A stretch of 64,000 nucleotides of DNA from an uncultured Eubacteriales bacterium (GTDB lineage: Bacteria > Bacillota > Clostridia > Oscillospirales > Acutalibacteraceae), in the NCBI GenBank assembly GCA_934464615.1, contig CAKSKA010000007.1, positions 1-64,000 of the forward strand. Direction: 5' to 3'. Position numbers and translations under genes: made by a program. A model generated the notes under the pieces. It had not been told where the DNA came from, did no database searches, and saw only the letters and a program-made list of their open reading frames with translations. Positions 50,563-59,440 of this stretch are shown piece by piece; position 1 is the stretch's first letter, and each line of letters opens with the position of its first letter.

Positions 50563-51591
50563 ATGAAATCGGTTAAAAATGCGGCAATGCTTATAATGTC
50601 CGCCGCTGTTTTATTCGGCATAATTTTCTTTTCGGATTACATAAGCGAGGGGGTTATAAACGGCATTACCGTGTGCGGCAGCGTACTTATACCGTCACTT
50701 TTTCCTTTTGCGGTAGCCGCCGTATTTATATCAAGAAGCAAAATACTCGAAAGCATTGCAAAAAACAAGTATATGTTCATATTATTTCTGTTTTTTGCAT
50801 CTGCTGTGGGCGGATATCCTATAGGCGCAAAAATCATTAACGAGGAATTTATTTCCGGTAAATTTTCAAAAAAAGACGCCGATACGCTTTTATGTTTTTG
50901 TGTAAATGCCGGCCCTTCATTTGTTATATCCTTTTGCGGATTTTCGGTGTTTGCGTCCAGAAAGATGGGCATAATTCTGTTATGCGCGCATCTTGCGGCT
51001 TCTGTAGAAATACTGCTTTTAAAACTTAAAAGTCTTAAAAGCATTAATATACAAACAAATACAGCCGACGGTGCGCCGTTAAGCACCGTGTTTGTAGAAT
51101 CTGTATCGCAGGCGGCGTATTCGGTTATAGATATATGCGCATTTGTTATACTTTTTTCCGGAATTGTTAATACGGTATCCCGCCTGTTTTCCGATAACGC
51201 TGTTTTAAAATCGGTCTGCAGCCTTTTTGAAGTTACAAACGGGATATTAATATCCAAAAACATATATTTTGTTTCATTTTTGCTGGGATTCGGCGGATTG
51301 TGTATTATTTGCCAAATAATATCGCTTTCGTACCGATATTTGCAAAGTGTCGCAAAATTATTTTGCTACCGCATACTTCACGGTTTGCTGTCGGCTGTTA
51401 ATACATTTTTACTATTAAAAGTTTTTAAAATTACCGTTAATGTGTTCGGCACCGGAGAAACATTTATTTACGGTTTAAATTCAAATTGTTTTATAATGTC
51501 GTTAATACTTATATCCCTCAGCATTTTGCTTATATATTCGCTTAAATCGCGCAAATACAGCGGTAATTTTAAAAATGACGTATTGCAATAA
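50563..51591 (+). CDS. ylbJ: YlbJ-like sporulation membrane protein
   Basis: The 342-aa polytopic protein has about eight transmembrane helices and the nucleoside-recognition-domain signature regions (GVINGITVCGSVLIPSLFPFAVAAVFIS; SAVGGYPIGAKIINEEF; CFCVNAGPSFVISFCG). This matches YlbJ, a sigma-E-dependent spore protein. AGGAGG precedes the ATG. It diverges from yqfC. Confidence 0.87.
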   Translation: MKSVKNAAMLIMSAAVLFGIIFFSDYISEGVINGITVCGSVLIPSLFPFAVAAVFISRSKILESIAKNKYMFILFLFFASAVGGYPIGAKIINEEFISGKFSKKDADTLLCFCVNAGPSFVISFCGFSVFASRKMGIILLCAHLAASVEILLLKLKSLKSINIQTNTADGAPLSTVFVESVSQAAYSVIDICAFVILFSGIVNTVSRLFSDNAVLKSVCSLFEVTNGILISKNIYFVSFLLGFGGLCIICQIISLSYRYLQSVAKLFCYRILHGLLSAVNTFLLLKVFKITVNVFGTGETFIYGLNSNCFIMSLILISLSILLIYSLKSRKYSGNFKNDVLQ

Positions 51592-51612
51592 TGCATTTAT
51601 TACACATTATGC

Positions 51613-51641
51613 TTGTAAAAAAGCAATTTTACTGATATAAT
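51613..51641 (+). promoter_or_regulatory. Promoter of the DivIVA-like gene
   Basis: TTGTAA (51613-51618) and TATAAT (51636-51641) with a 17-base spacer, 31 bases before the start codon. Confidence 0.7.
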
Positions 51642-51671
51642 GTCTTTATATGTATTTTGGGGGAATATTAA

Positions 51672-52217
51672 ATGGCTTTGGGATTTAAAAAAAGCTTTTT
51701 CGGATATAACTGCGATGAGGTATCGGAGTACATAAACAAAGTTAAATCCGAAAACAAGCAAATTGTAGAAACACTGAAACAAAAAAACGAACTTAACGAA
51801 AATAAAATAAAAGAATTAAATGAAAAAATAGGCGCTGCCGAACAAAAAACAGCCGAAACGCTCGAATCGCTTGAATTTTACAAAGGCAAGTACGAGGAAG
51901 TTAAACGGTTAAGCGAAAATATCGGAAAACTTTATCTTGTTGCAAGGACAAATGCAAAAACAATAATGGATACCGCAAACGAAGCGCAGAAGTTATCACG
52001 CGAGCAGCTTGATAAAAACATCTCCGTACTTGACGAGGCACAGACGGCTATTGCAAACCTGCGTGACAGTCTTGAAACAATAAATTCCGATTTTTCAGTC
52101 CGCACAAAAGAACTTGAAAATACAATGCAGCAAGTTCGCGCAATGGCAGACAATGCACAAAAAGCCAACGACAGTATGACAGAAAATTTCAATAAAACAC
52201 TGAATTATATTAAATAA
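51672..52217 (+). CDS. DivIVA/GpsB-like coiled-coil protein
   Basis: The 181-aa protein starts with a short DivIVA-type motif (FKKSFFGYNCDEVSEYINKV) that binds membrane at cell poles or septa in the family. The remainder is almost continuous coiled coil (residues 25-175) rich in Lys, Glu, Asn and Gln. It is shorter in the conserved part than true DivIVA. A role in division-site or pole organisation is inferred. It is followed 12 bases later by the DUF6273 membrane gene. Confidence 0.75.
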   Translation: MALGFKKSFFGYNCDEVSEYINKVKSENKQIVETLKQKNELNENKIKELNEKIGAAEQKTAETLESLEFYKGKYEEVKRLSENIGKLYLVARTNAKTIMDTANEAQKLSREQLDKNISVLDEAQTAIANLRDSLETINSDFSVRTKELENTMQQVRAMADNAQKANDSMTENFNKTLNYIK

Positions 52218-52229
52218 AGGAACATATTC

Positions 52230-53510
52230 ATGAAAAAAGTTTTAAGCTTTTACGGCGTCTTCAGTTTGTTTTTAATAATCATTTATAATGTTACCGCATT
52301 TATATCTCCCACAGGCGGTAATGACTTTAACCGTTACAACACGGGATTTATTGTAAACACTGTATTAGTTAATCTTGCTTTGATTTTGCAAGTTGTATGC
52401 ACGCTGTTTATTTTAAAACACAAGGACGGCAGAGATAACAAAAAACGGCAGAAAGTTGATTATAACACGCTGTCTGTTTTGGCGGTTTGCTGTGTTGCAA
52501 TGATGCTGACGGGTGTTATTTTTAACGTAATAAGTATTTTACCGCAGGCAATAGGCACTGTTTTGGTATATGCAGTGCTTGCTTACAACGGTTTAATTCT
52601 TTTAAAGACGTATAATAAAATAAACAAAATAAGCGATGTTTTTAAAAGCCGCATATTTTTATGCGCCGTTGTTCCCCTGCTTTGTTTAATAATCGTTGCC
52701 GCCGTTCTTATAAATCTTGTATTTAAAAATTCACTTTTATATTCCCGCGCGTCCAAACTGCTTAAAAACGGCGATGAGAAATCAGCCGTACTGATTTTAA
52801 AAGATTTAGAAAATTACAAAGATTCTGCAGAGTTAATTGAAAAAGTAACGGCATCAAAATCAGGCACCGATGAGCAGGAACGCTTTGCATTGTATGCTGC
52901 ACAGGTCGGTGATACCGTAAAATTCGGCAAATACGAGCAGGACAATAATACCGATAACGGCACGGAAGATTTGGAATGGATAGTTATAGGCAGTTACAAC
53001 AAGCAACTGTTGCTTATAACTAAGGACTGTATAGACTGTATTCCCTATAATGAGGAGTATGTTGACACCACTTGGGAAAAATGCACATTGCGTAAGTGGC
53101 TCAACAGCGATTTTTTGACCTCTGCATTTACGGATGACGAGCGTTCAATGATAATTGAAAAAACTTTGGAAAATCCGAATACCACCTATGGAAAAAGGTC
53201 AATAGCCGGCGGAAAAAGTACAACCGATAATGTCTTTCTTTTAAGTCTTAACGAAGCAAACATTTATCTTAACGAAAAATCCCTTGCACTCGCAAAACCG
53301 AGCGAATATGCGCGCAGTAAAGGCGTTTACCGGAATTCCGATACCGGTTACTGCTGGTGGTGGCTGCGCTCTCCCGGTGCTGCGGGTACAAATGCGGCGC
53401 GCGCAAACCTTAATGCAGATTTGAAAGAATCATTCAGCAAAATGGGTTACTACGTCAATTATTCAAATCATGGTGTAAGGCCGTGTGTATGGATTGATTT
53501 GGAACATTAA
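52230..53510 (+). CDS. Membrane protein with C-terminal DUF6273 domain
   Basis: The 426-aa protein has about five transmembrane helices in residues 5-175 and a short helical linker (SAVLILKDLENYKDSAELIEK). The C-terminal domain runs from about 225-426: GDTVKFGKYEQDN...EDLEWIVIG, WEKCTLRKWLNSDFLTSAF, and CWWWLRSPG...GVRPCVWID. That domain is common in gut Clostridia and has no assigned activity. Topology suggests it is external. Probably cotranscribed with the DivIVA-like gene. Confidence 0.8.
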   Translation: MKKVLSFYGVFSLFLIIIYNVTAFISPTGGNDFNRYNTGFIVNTVLVNLALILQVVCTLFILKHKDGRDNKKRQKVDYNTLSVLAVCCVAMMLTGVIFNVISILPQAIGTVLVYAVLAYNGLILLKTYNKINKISDVFKSRIFLCAVVPLLCLIIVAAVLINLVFKNSLLYSRASKLLKNGDEKSAVLILKDLENYKDSAELIEKVTASKSGTDEQERFALYAAQVGDTVKFGKYEQDNNTDNGTEDLEWIVIGSYNKQLLLITKDCIDCIPYNEEYVDTTWEKCTLRKWLNSDFLTSAFTDDERSMIIEKTLENPNTTYGKRSIAGGKSTTDNVFLLSLNEANIYLNEKSLALAKPSEYARSKGVYRNSDTGYCWWWLRSPGAAGTNAARANLNADLKESFSKMGYYVNYSNHGVRPCVWIDLEH

Positions 53511-53521
53511 ATACAATATAA

Positions 53522-53549
53522 AAAACCGATGCCGCAAGGCATCGGTTTT
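53522..53549. terminator. Bidirectional terminator, DUF6273 gene/secG
   Basis: AAAACCGATGCC (53522-53533) pairs perfectly with GGCATCGGTTTT (53538-53549) around GCAA, giving a stable tetraloop hairpin between converging genes. Confidence 0.9.
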
Positions 53550-53565
53550 AATTTTAAATATAAAA

Positions 53566-53817
53566 TTATTTGCTTAATAATGCTATGGCGTTACCTGCAA
53601 CTGCAAGTAAAAAGAACGCTATTGCAAATATCTTGGTCCATTTAGCAAGCAAAGCGTCCGCTGTTCTTGCTTTGTTTTTGGAAAGGAATGTATCTGCTCC
53701 GCCGGAAATTGCACCGTTAATACCGCTGCGATGGCTTTGCTGTAATATAACCATACCGATTATTACAAGTGATACCAAAATAACCAAAATTCCCACGATT
53801 ATTTCTAAAGGTCCCAT
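53566..53817 (-). CDS. secG: Preprotein translocase subunit SecG
   Basis: 83 aa from ATG 53817, with GGAGG 7 bases upstream; an open frame 27 bases longer is unlikely. Two transmembrane helices flank the SecG loop (ILQQSHRSGINGAISGGADTFLSKNKART). SecG assists SecYE translocation. Confidence 0.93.
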   Translation of the reverse strand: MGPLEIIVGILVILVSLVIIGMVILQQSHRSGINGAISGGADTFLSKNKARTADALLAKWTKIFAIAFFLLAVAGNAIALLSK

Positions 53818-53883
53818 TAGAATACCTCCTATTATTTTTAACACGACAATTATAATACCACATTTAATGCATTATTGCAATAG

Positions 53884-54267
53884 TTAATTCTCAATTTTTT
53901 CACAACTGCAGTGAGTTTCGTGCAGTTTGTCAATCAAAAGGCTCTTATCTTGTTTGTTTTTTATAAAACCGAGCTTTTTAAAAGTCGGCGCATATTCTTC
54001 GTTCACATAAAAAGCCTTGGCAATGCCGTTAAAATCCGCAACGTGAAGTGCGCTTCGTAAAATTCCGTCGCACAGCAACAAATCATTTGTCGGCTCCAGT
54101 TTTATTACGGTAATTTTATCCGGCAATAACTCGTAGATACAAAATCCCAAAATCTGTGTTCCGTATTTTGCGGCAACGCAACCCATGTTATCGCTGTAAT
54201 CCACACCGTTTTGCAGTAAAATCTTTTTTAATTCATCCTTGTCCTTTACAGGTAATACCTCTATCAT
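53884..54267 (-). CDS. GNAT-like protein, 127 aa
   Basis: The protein has a GNAT-like strand-helix order (GCVAAKYGTQILGFCIYELLPDKITVIKLEP, then a helix, then APTFKKLGFIKN near the end), resembling the C-terminal part of N-acetyltransferases. The acetyl-CoA pyrophosphate loop (Q/RxxGxG/A) is not clear, so activity is doubtful. It overlaps rluB by 4 bases (ATGA), so it is translationally coupled. A function in ribosome modification is speculative. Confidence 0.6.
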   Translation of the reverse strand: MIEVLPVKDKDELKKILLQNGVDYSDNMGCVAAKYGTQILGFCIYELLPDKITVIKLEPTNDLLLCDGILRSALHVADFNGIAKAFYVNEEYAPTFKKLGFIKNKQDKSLLIDKLHETHCSCEKIEN

Positions 54268-55013
54268 TTTTCGTCTTCCTTTTTAGTTGTTGCAACCGAC
54301 ATTAATCTATGCAGTTCCTTTTCGTTTAAATTACGCCATTTGCCTTGCCCCAGCATACCCAATTTAACACCGGCAATTTCCGTACGTTTAAGTCTTAAAA
54401 CCTTAAGGGATACCGCTTCGCACATCCTGCGTATCTGGCGGTTTCGTCCCTCATGTATTATAAATATAAGTACCGTTCTGTCCTCTTTTTTCTCGGCAAT
54501 AAAAACGTCGCATTGTTTGGTCCTTACACCGTCCAGCACTATACCGCTGCACAGCTTGTCCAGTTGCTCGTCGGTTACTTCACCTGCCACGGTTACGCGG
54601 TATGTTTTATTTACATGGCTTGACGGATGTGTAAGTTTGTTTGCAAAATCGCCGTCGTTGGTCAGGAATAACAAACCCTCGGAATCCTTATCAAGTCTGC
54701 CCACCGGAAAAACACGCTCGTTTACATCCTTTACCAAATCGGCAACGCAGCGTCTTCCCTTTTCATCCGATAAAGTTGTAACAAAACCTCTCGGTTTATG
54801 CAGCATTATGTAAACCTTTTCCTTATCGGATGCGACAACTTTTTTACCTTTGACGGTGATTTTATCGCGTTTCGGATCAACCGAATCACCTATATGCGCA
54901 ACATGACCGTTAACCTTTACTTTGCCGTCCATAATTAATTCCTCGGCTTTTCTGCGTGAAGCAATTCCGCAAGCCGATAAATGTTTTTGCAATCTGATTT
55001 TTACAGTTTTCAT
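54264..55013 (-). CDS. rluB: 23S rRNA pseudouridine synthase RluB-type
   Basis: The 249-aa protein has an N-terminal S4 domain (IRLQKHLSACGIASRRKAEELIMDGKVKVNGHVA) and the RsuA/RluB catalytic motif FPVGRLDKDSEGLLFLTNDGDFANKLTHPS, with EGRNRQIRRMCEAV near the end. It lies after dacF/ytfJ/scpAB, the standard Clostridia order. Confidence 0.93.
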   Translation of the reverse strand: MKTVKIRLQKHLSACGIASRRKAEELIMDGKVKVNGHVAHIGDSVDPKRDKITVKGKKVVASDKEKVYIMLHKPRGFVTTLSDEKGRRCVADLVKDVNERVFPVGRLDKDSEGLLFLTNDGDFANKLTHPSSHVNKTYRVTVAGEVTDEQLDKLCSGIVLDGVRTKQCDVFIAEKKEDRTVLIFIIHEGRNRQIRRMCEAVSLKVLRLKRTEIAGVKLGMLGQGKWRNLNEKELHRLMSVATTKKEDEK

Positions 55014-56116
55014 TAAAGTCTCCTGAATATGTTTAAAAAATTATTAATTATAAGTTTAAAAAAGCCGACATTTTGCATCGAATCCACGGTTTCACACGCA
55101 TAAATACTTACTTGCTTTATAGGTTTATTGTTACAATAAACCTGCACAAAACCTATTTTTTCGCCGATTTGTACAGGCGCGTACAGAAAATTCGGCAAAC
55201 AAACCGAATATGTAAGCATATCGCCGTCACATATCGCAACAGACGCGCCTTCAAACGAAACGGCAACCTCCCTGCCGTCATACAGCGGTACTGTTGCGGG
55301 AATTTGGGGATTTATTTCAACTTTGCGGCAGTTATCAAAACCGTAATCCAACAACGCTTTATGATCGTCCCAATCGTTTTTGTCGTTAAGTGTTACACAA
55401 ATTAAAGTAACACCGTCACGTTCCGCCGCCGAAACCAGACAGCGCCCAGCGGCAGAAGTATATCCAGTTTTTACACCTATTGCACCGTCATAAATCTTAA
55501 GCAATTTATTATGGTTGCTTAAGTACAATTTTTTGCCGTTGTTAATTTCAAGTGTTATTTGCTTTGTACCGACAACTTTTCTGAATGCATCGTTACCCAA
55601 AGCGTACGCCGTAAGGCGTGCAAGATCCAATGCGGTTGTACCGTGCCCCATGCCGTCAAGACCTGACGGAGTTACAAAATATGTGTTTTTCAGCGACAAA
55701 TCGGCCGCACGTTTATTCATTAAATCAACAAAATTGTTTATGCTGCCGCCGACAGAATACGCAATTACATTTGCCGCATCGTTGCCGGACGGTAACATAA
55801 GTCCGTACAAAAGGTCGCTGTAAGTCAGCACGTCGCCGCTTCGCAGTCCCATGGAGGAACCTTCCACGTTTATCATATTATCGGTAACACATACGGTCTT
55901 TTCGGGACAGTTTTGCTCTGCAAGTATCAGTCCCGTCATTATTTTAGTAGTGCTTGCCATCGGTAATTTTACATCCGGATTAACGGAATAAATTACACTG
56001 CCGGTTTGTGCATTAATAAGTACCGCAGCCCTTGCGGATACCGAAACGGCCTCGGCTTGCACATTAATATTAAAGCAAAAAAACAACAACAGACACAGGC
56101 AAACTATTTTCTTCAA
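55013..56116 (-). CDS. dacF: D-alanyl-D-alanine carboxypeptidase, DacF-like
   Basis: The 367-aa protein has a signal peptide (1-22) and penicillin-binding motifs STTK (Ser55-Lys58), SGN and KTG. A C-terminal beta domain follows and ends in an amphipathic membrane anchor (FFKLIINNFLNIFRRL). DacF-type enzymes trim peptidoglycan stem peptides, in Bacillus for spore cortex. It probably starts at TTG. Confidence 0.92.
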   Translation of the reverse strand: MKKIVCLCLLLFFCFNINVQAEAVSVSARAAVLINAQTGSVIYSVNPDVKLPMASTTKIMTGLILAEQNCPEKTVCVTDNMINVEGSSMGLRSGDVLTYSDLLYGLMLPSGNDAANVIAYSVGGSINNFVDLMNKRAADLSLKNTYFVTPSGLDGMGHGTTALDLARLTAYALGNDAFRKVVGTKQITLEINNGKKLYLSNHNKLLKIYDGAIGVKTGYTSAAGRCLVSAAERDGVTLICVTLNDKNDWDDHKALLDYGFDNCRKVEINPQIPATVPLYDGREVAVSFEGASVAICDGDMLTYSVCLPNFLYAPVQIGEKIGFVQVYCNNKPIKQVSIYACETVDSMQNVGFFKLIINNFLNIFRRL

Positions 56117-56195
56117 AAAACATCACGTCCGCAAAACACAAAATATATTATTTTTTATGCTTTACGGTAAAATTATATGCTTTTCGTCCTATAAA

Positions 56196-56558
56196 TCAGT
56201 CCTTAGAGAAAAGCGATTTAACTTTATCAATCAAATCCGGAGCCAAAGATATGGCACGGTCCACAGCGGAAAGTTCGCTGGTTATAGGCAGCATACGTAC
56301 ATTCTCGCCATTAACGATTATAAACGCTACAGGAGTAATGCTGACGCCTGCACCGCCGCCACCGCCGAACATAACCGATTGTGATTTTCCCGGGAAATCA
56401 CTTCCGCCGGTTGCCATACCGAATGTTACACGCGATACCGGAATCATAGTAATGTCGCCTGACACTATGGGCGAGCCGATTATTGTATCGGCATCAACCA
56501 AGGCGCGCAGCTTGTCCATTGTTACATCCATTATACTTTTAATACTGTTTTCACCCAT
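56196..56558 (-). CDS. ytfJ: Sporulation protein YtfJ
   Basis: The 120-aa protein with GSPIVSGDITMIPVSRVTFGMATGGSDF and a glycine-rich GGGGGAGVSITPVAFIIV segment, both YtfJ hallmarks. It is spore-associated. It follows scpB by 1 base. Confidence 0.93.
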   Translation of the reverse strand: MGENSIKSIMDVTMDKLRALVDADTIIGSPIVSGDITMIPVSRVTFGMATGGSDFPGKSQSVMFGGGGGAGVSITPVAFIIVNGENVRMLPITSELSAVDRAISLAPDLIDKVKSLFSKD

Positions 56559-56559
56559 A

Positions 56560-57141
56560 TTAAACTTCCTCCGTATCGTCGTTAATATTTAAATCTGCCT
56601 TCAGCTGTTCGGCAACATCAGGCACTGTTCCGGTTTCCTTTTCAGGTAAGTTCGGTAAATCGCTTAGGTCACTCATAGAAAAGCAACGTAAAAAGTTTTT
56701 TGTTGTGCCGTAAAGCAACGGCCTGCCGGGAAGTTCAAGACGCCCGCGTTCTTCAATTAATTCCTTTTCAATTAATGTTTGCATAACGCCGCTGCAATCA
56801 ACCCCGCGCACCTGTTCCACAAATGCCTTTGTCACCGGTTGATTATACGCCACAACAGCCAAAACTTCCAATCCCGCTTGGGAAAGCGGAGTTTTACGTT
56901 TAATATCAAATGCGCGTTTAATATATTCGGCATATTCCTTTTTGGTACACATTTGATATGTATTTTCAAGCGTAAGCAGTTCAAACGGTGAATCTTTAAA
57001 ACTCTCGCACAACATTTTTGCAGCGTCTGTAATTTCCTGCACAGATACATCGAATGTCTGCGACAAGCGTTGTATGCTTACCGGCTCTCCGCTTGCAAAC
57101 AAAACTGCCGATACGGCATTCGAAAGTTCTTTATCGGTCAC
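56560..57141 (-). CDS. scpB: Segregation and condensation protein ScpB
   Basis: The 193-aa winged-helix protein has ScpB patterns (LSNAVSAVLFASGEPVSIQRLSQTFDV; LSQAGLEVLAVVAYNQPVTKAFVEQVRGVDCSGVMQTLIEKELI). With ScpA and SMC it forms condensin. It overlaps scpA by 4 bases. Confidence 0.95.
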   Translation of the reverse strand: MTDKELSNAVSAVLFASGEPVSIQRLSQTFDVSVQEITDAAKMLCESFKDSPFELLTLENTYQMCTKKEYAEYIKRAFDIKRKTPLSQAGLEVLAVVAYNQPVTKAFVEQVRGVDCSGVMQTLIEKELIEERGRLELPGRPLLYGTTKNFLRCFSMSDLSDLPNLPEKETGTVPDVAEQLKADLNINDDTEEV

Positions 57142-57860
57142 TGTTTTTCACGCTCCTTAATAATTTTAACCTGTGCATTTTCGCCTTCACCGCTTATTTT
57201 TACACGGTTTACTTTGCACAATTCAAGCACAGCCAAAAAAGTTGCAACAAGTTCCGACCGAGAGTGTGCGCTTAAGTAAAGTTTTTTAAGTTTTTGCGGT
57301 CCCTTTGATACAAGATTACGCATTACATAAACAATTCTCGACGAAACCGAAACTATTTTTTTAGCGACGATTTTTGCAAATGCATTGGTCTCGGGCGGCA
57401 GTCTGCGTTTACCGCGTCCGACTGCCGAAATATACGCGTCGGCTATTGTTTGCGACGGATGGACTAATGCGTAAGTTTTAGGCAGTTGTATTTTTGACTG
57501 AGGTTTTACAAATTTATCAAATCCGCCCGTCATATCGGACAGCATTGCGGCAATTTCCCTACAGGTTTGGTACTCGATAAGTTCGCCTACAAATTCATCC
57601 CTCAGCTTTTCATATTCTTCGTGTTTCGGCAGCAGTTTTGCGGTTTTTAAATACAAAAGACGTGATGCCATTTCAAGAAATTCGCTTTCAATATCGGCAT
57701 TTTCCTGCTGCATCAGACGTATCTGCTGTAAATATTGTTCTATAAGGACAGTTAATTTAATATCGTAAATATCAAGCTTATTTTTGGCTATAAGCTGAAG
57801 TAATAAATCAAGCGGTCCTTCAAAATCATTAAATTTATACGAAAAAGCAATTGCTTCCAT
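57138..57860 (-). CDS. scpA: Segregation and condensation protein ScpA
   Basis: The 240-aa kleisin has the conserved N terminus FSYKFNDFEGPLDLLLQLIAKNKLDIYDIKLTVLIEQYL and the C-terminal SMC-head-binding helix region (SELVATFLAVLELCKVNRVKI). It bridges SMC heads; order scpA-scpB is standard. Confidence 0.95.
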   Translation of the reverse strand: MEAIAFSYKFNDFEGPLDLLLQLIAKNKLDIYDIKLTVLIEQYLQQIRLMQQENADIESEFLEMASRLLYLKTAKLLPKHEEYEKLRDEFVGELIEYQTCREIAAMLSDMTGGFDKFVKPQSKIQLPKTYALVHPSQTIADAYISAVGRGKRRLPPETNAFAKIVAKKIVSVSSRIVYVMRNLVSKGPQKLKKLYLSAHSRSELVATFLAVLELCKVNRVKISGEGENAQVKIIKEREKQ

Positions 57861-57872
57861 TTCAACATCCTA

Positions 57873-58556
57873 TTATTTCAAAAAAAGTTTAAAGGGTAAA
57901 AACGCAATAAAATCAATGGCTTTACTTACATATTTTATTAGAAAGCCAAGCGGTATATCAAGTATTCCCAAATAAAGAAGCACAATTATGGCTATAAAAA
58001 AGTATTGCTCATACCGCATCAGTTTATAATAAATTCTATCCGGTAAAAATGCATTGAGTATACGCGATCCGTCAAGCGGCGGTATAGGTATAAGGTTAAA
58101 TACCGCAAGACTTATATTAATTGAAAAAATATAATAAAACACAAGGGCAACATATTGCAGCGCAACAAATGCAAACGACCTGTATATTACGGCAACAACA
58201 TAATAAAGCAAACGCGCTATGAGCGCTACCACAAGGTTTGAAAAAGGTCCTGCAAATGCCGTTACCGCCATGCCTGCCTTTGGATTTTTAAAATACCTTG
58301 CCTGCACCGGCACGGGTTTTGCCCAGCCAAAACCGAAAATAATAATCATCAACGCGCCCACATAATCTATATGTGCAAACGGATTAAGCGTTAACCGCCC
58401 CATATTTTTTGCAGTGGGATCACCGAGTTTATATGCGGCGTAACCGTGTGCCCATTCGTGTATAGGCAGTGTTAAAAATATTATTATAAGGCTTGATATT
58501 ACAAACATTATAAATTGTATTAAAGATACATTGCCTCGGATTACATCAAACAGCAA
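57873..58556 (-). CDS. Site-2 protease-family (M50) membrane metalloprotease
   Basis: About 227 aa from TTG 58556, which has GGAG 9 bases upstream; the ATG at 58595 lies between the promoter boxes and is unlikely. It has zinc motif HEWAH in the second helix and a NLIPIPPLDGSRIL third-ligand motif. Six or so transmembrane helices are seen. It belongs to the YwhC/rhomboid-like M50 group. Substrate unknown. A -10 TATAAT and -35 TTGTTT with 17-base spacing lie upstream. Confidence 0.85.
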   Translation of the reverse strand: MLFDVIRGNVSLIQFIMFVISSLIIIFLTLPIHEWAHGYAAYKLGDPTAKNMGRLTLNPFAHIDYVGALMIIIFGFGWAKPVPVQARYFKNPKAGMAVTAFAGPFSNLVVALIARLLYYVVAVIYRSFAFVALQYVALVFYYIFSINISLAVFNLIPIPPLDGSRILNAFLPDRIYYKLMRYEQYFFIAIIVLLYLGILDIPLGFLIKYVSKAIDFIAFLPFKLFLK

Positions 58557-58613
58557 GACACACCACTCCAATCTAATATGATTATTATACACCATAATAC
58601 CCCAAAAAACAAG

Positions 58614-58640
58614 AAAAAGGTTGATTGTATCAACCTTTTT
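58614..58640. terminator. Terminator between the amidase and M50 genes
   Basis: AAAAAGGTTGAT (58614-58625) pairs perfectly with ATCAACCTTTTT (58629-58640) around TGT. It starts 5 bases after the amidase stop codon and has a T-run on the leftward strand. Confidence 0.85.
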
Positions 58641-58644
58641 CGCG

Positions 58645-59385
58645 TCAATTTACTTTAAGATATTTACTGTAAGCGTAGCCGTTTGTGCCGTTATAGTTTA
58701 CATAGCTCCAGTCGCCGTTTGCGGACAGCAGCGTAACTCTGCTGCCGTTTGGTAAACTGCCTATAACATACGAATTCAATGTCGGCTGTGAACGTAAATT
58801 CAAATTTCGTCCGCCGGTTGCAACTGTTGCATACTGCGTCGGACTCGGTGTAATAAACGGTATTCCGAAGTAATCCGTCAGCGATAAAACGGTGTTTTCC
58901 GCTATCGCGTTTATGTTGTTGCGTATCCAATCGGCATCCTGTGCGTTATCGTGATAGGCATATTCTATAAGTACCGCCGGTGCTTTTGTCCTTACCACTT
59001 CTCCTATAGTGGTTGTAGGCACTGTTCTTACTTTATCGGGATTCGGATAAATAAGTTTTAAGTTATTTGCAAATATGTCGGCTGCCCTCTGTCCTGCCGC
59101 ACTGTAAGGATAATAGTAAACTTCACTTCCCGTTACATTGCCGGCATTAGCGCCCGCCGCCGCATTTGAATGCAGTGCCAAATGGAAATCGTAATTCCCC
59201 GCATTTGATGCGGCTATTGAACTTGCCGCAGTCATATCGGGTGTGTTGCGCGTATACTGTATTCCGGAAGCGTTCAAATACGGTATCATGGCATCCGCTA
59301 TTAAATTCATATAATATTCTTCATTTCCGCCGCCGTTATAAGGATTATACTCCTGTGTAGACGGACTTAAATAAATTCTTGGCAT
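58645..59385 (-). CDS. N-acetylmuramoyl-L-alanine amidase (Amidase_3) with SH3 domain
   Basis: The 246-aa protein has an Amidase_3 domain (IYLSPSTQEYNPYNGGGNEEYYMNLIADAMIPYLNASGIQYTRN; FHLALHSNAA; VLIEYAYHDN) followed by a C-terminal SH3b domain (RNLNLRSQPTLNSYVIGSLPNGSRVTLL). It has no signal peptide. The usual first zinc-ligand His of the GHGG motif is not visible, as in the SPS-Q subgroup of clostridial and phage amidases. It might be released by lysis, act as an endolysin, or be a spore lytic enzyme. Its SD is inside a terminator-like hairpin. Confidence 0.8.
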   Translation of the reverse strand: MPRIYLSPSTQEYNPYNGGGNEEYYMNLIADAMIPYLNASGIQYTRNTPDMTAASSIAASNAGNYDFHLALHSNAAAGANAGNVTGSEVYYYPYSAAGQRAADIFANNLKLIYPNPDKVRTVPTTTIGEVVRTKAPAVLIEYAYHDNAQDADWIRNNINAIAENTVLSLTDYFGIPFITPSPTQYATVATGGRNLNLRSQPTLNSYVIGSLPNGSRVTLLSANGDWSYVNYNGTNGYAYSKYLKVN

Positions 59386-59425
59386 AAAAAATCTCCTCCG
59401 ATTTATTGTATGAAACCGAAGGAGA
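59386..59425 (-). promoter_or_regulatory. Terminator-like hairpin containing the amidase ribosome binding site
   Basis: On the leftward strand a 13-bp stem (complement of 59413-59425 with complement of 59392-59404, two G-T pairs, 8-base loop) is directly followed by six Ts and then the amidase ATG. The GGAGGAG SD is the 3' arm of the stem. It can therefore stop readthrough from the upstream gene or block SD access. Confidence 0.65.
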
Positions 59426-59440
59426 AGCTGTTAATATTAA

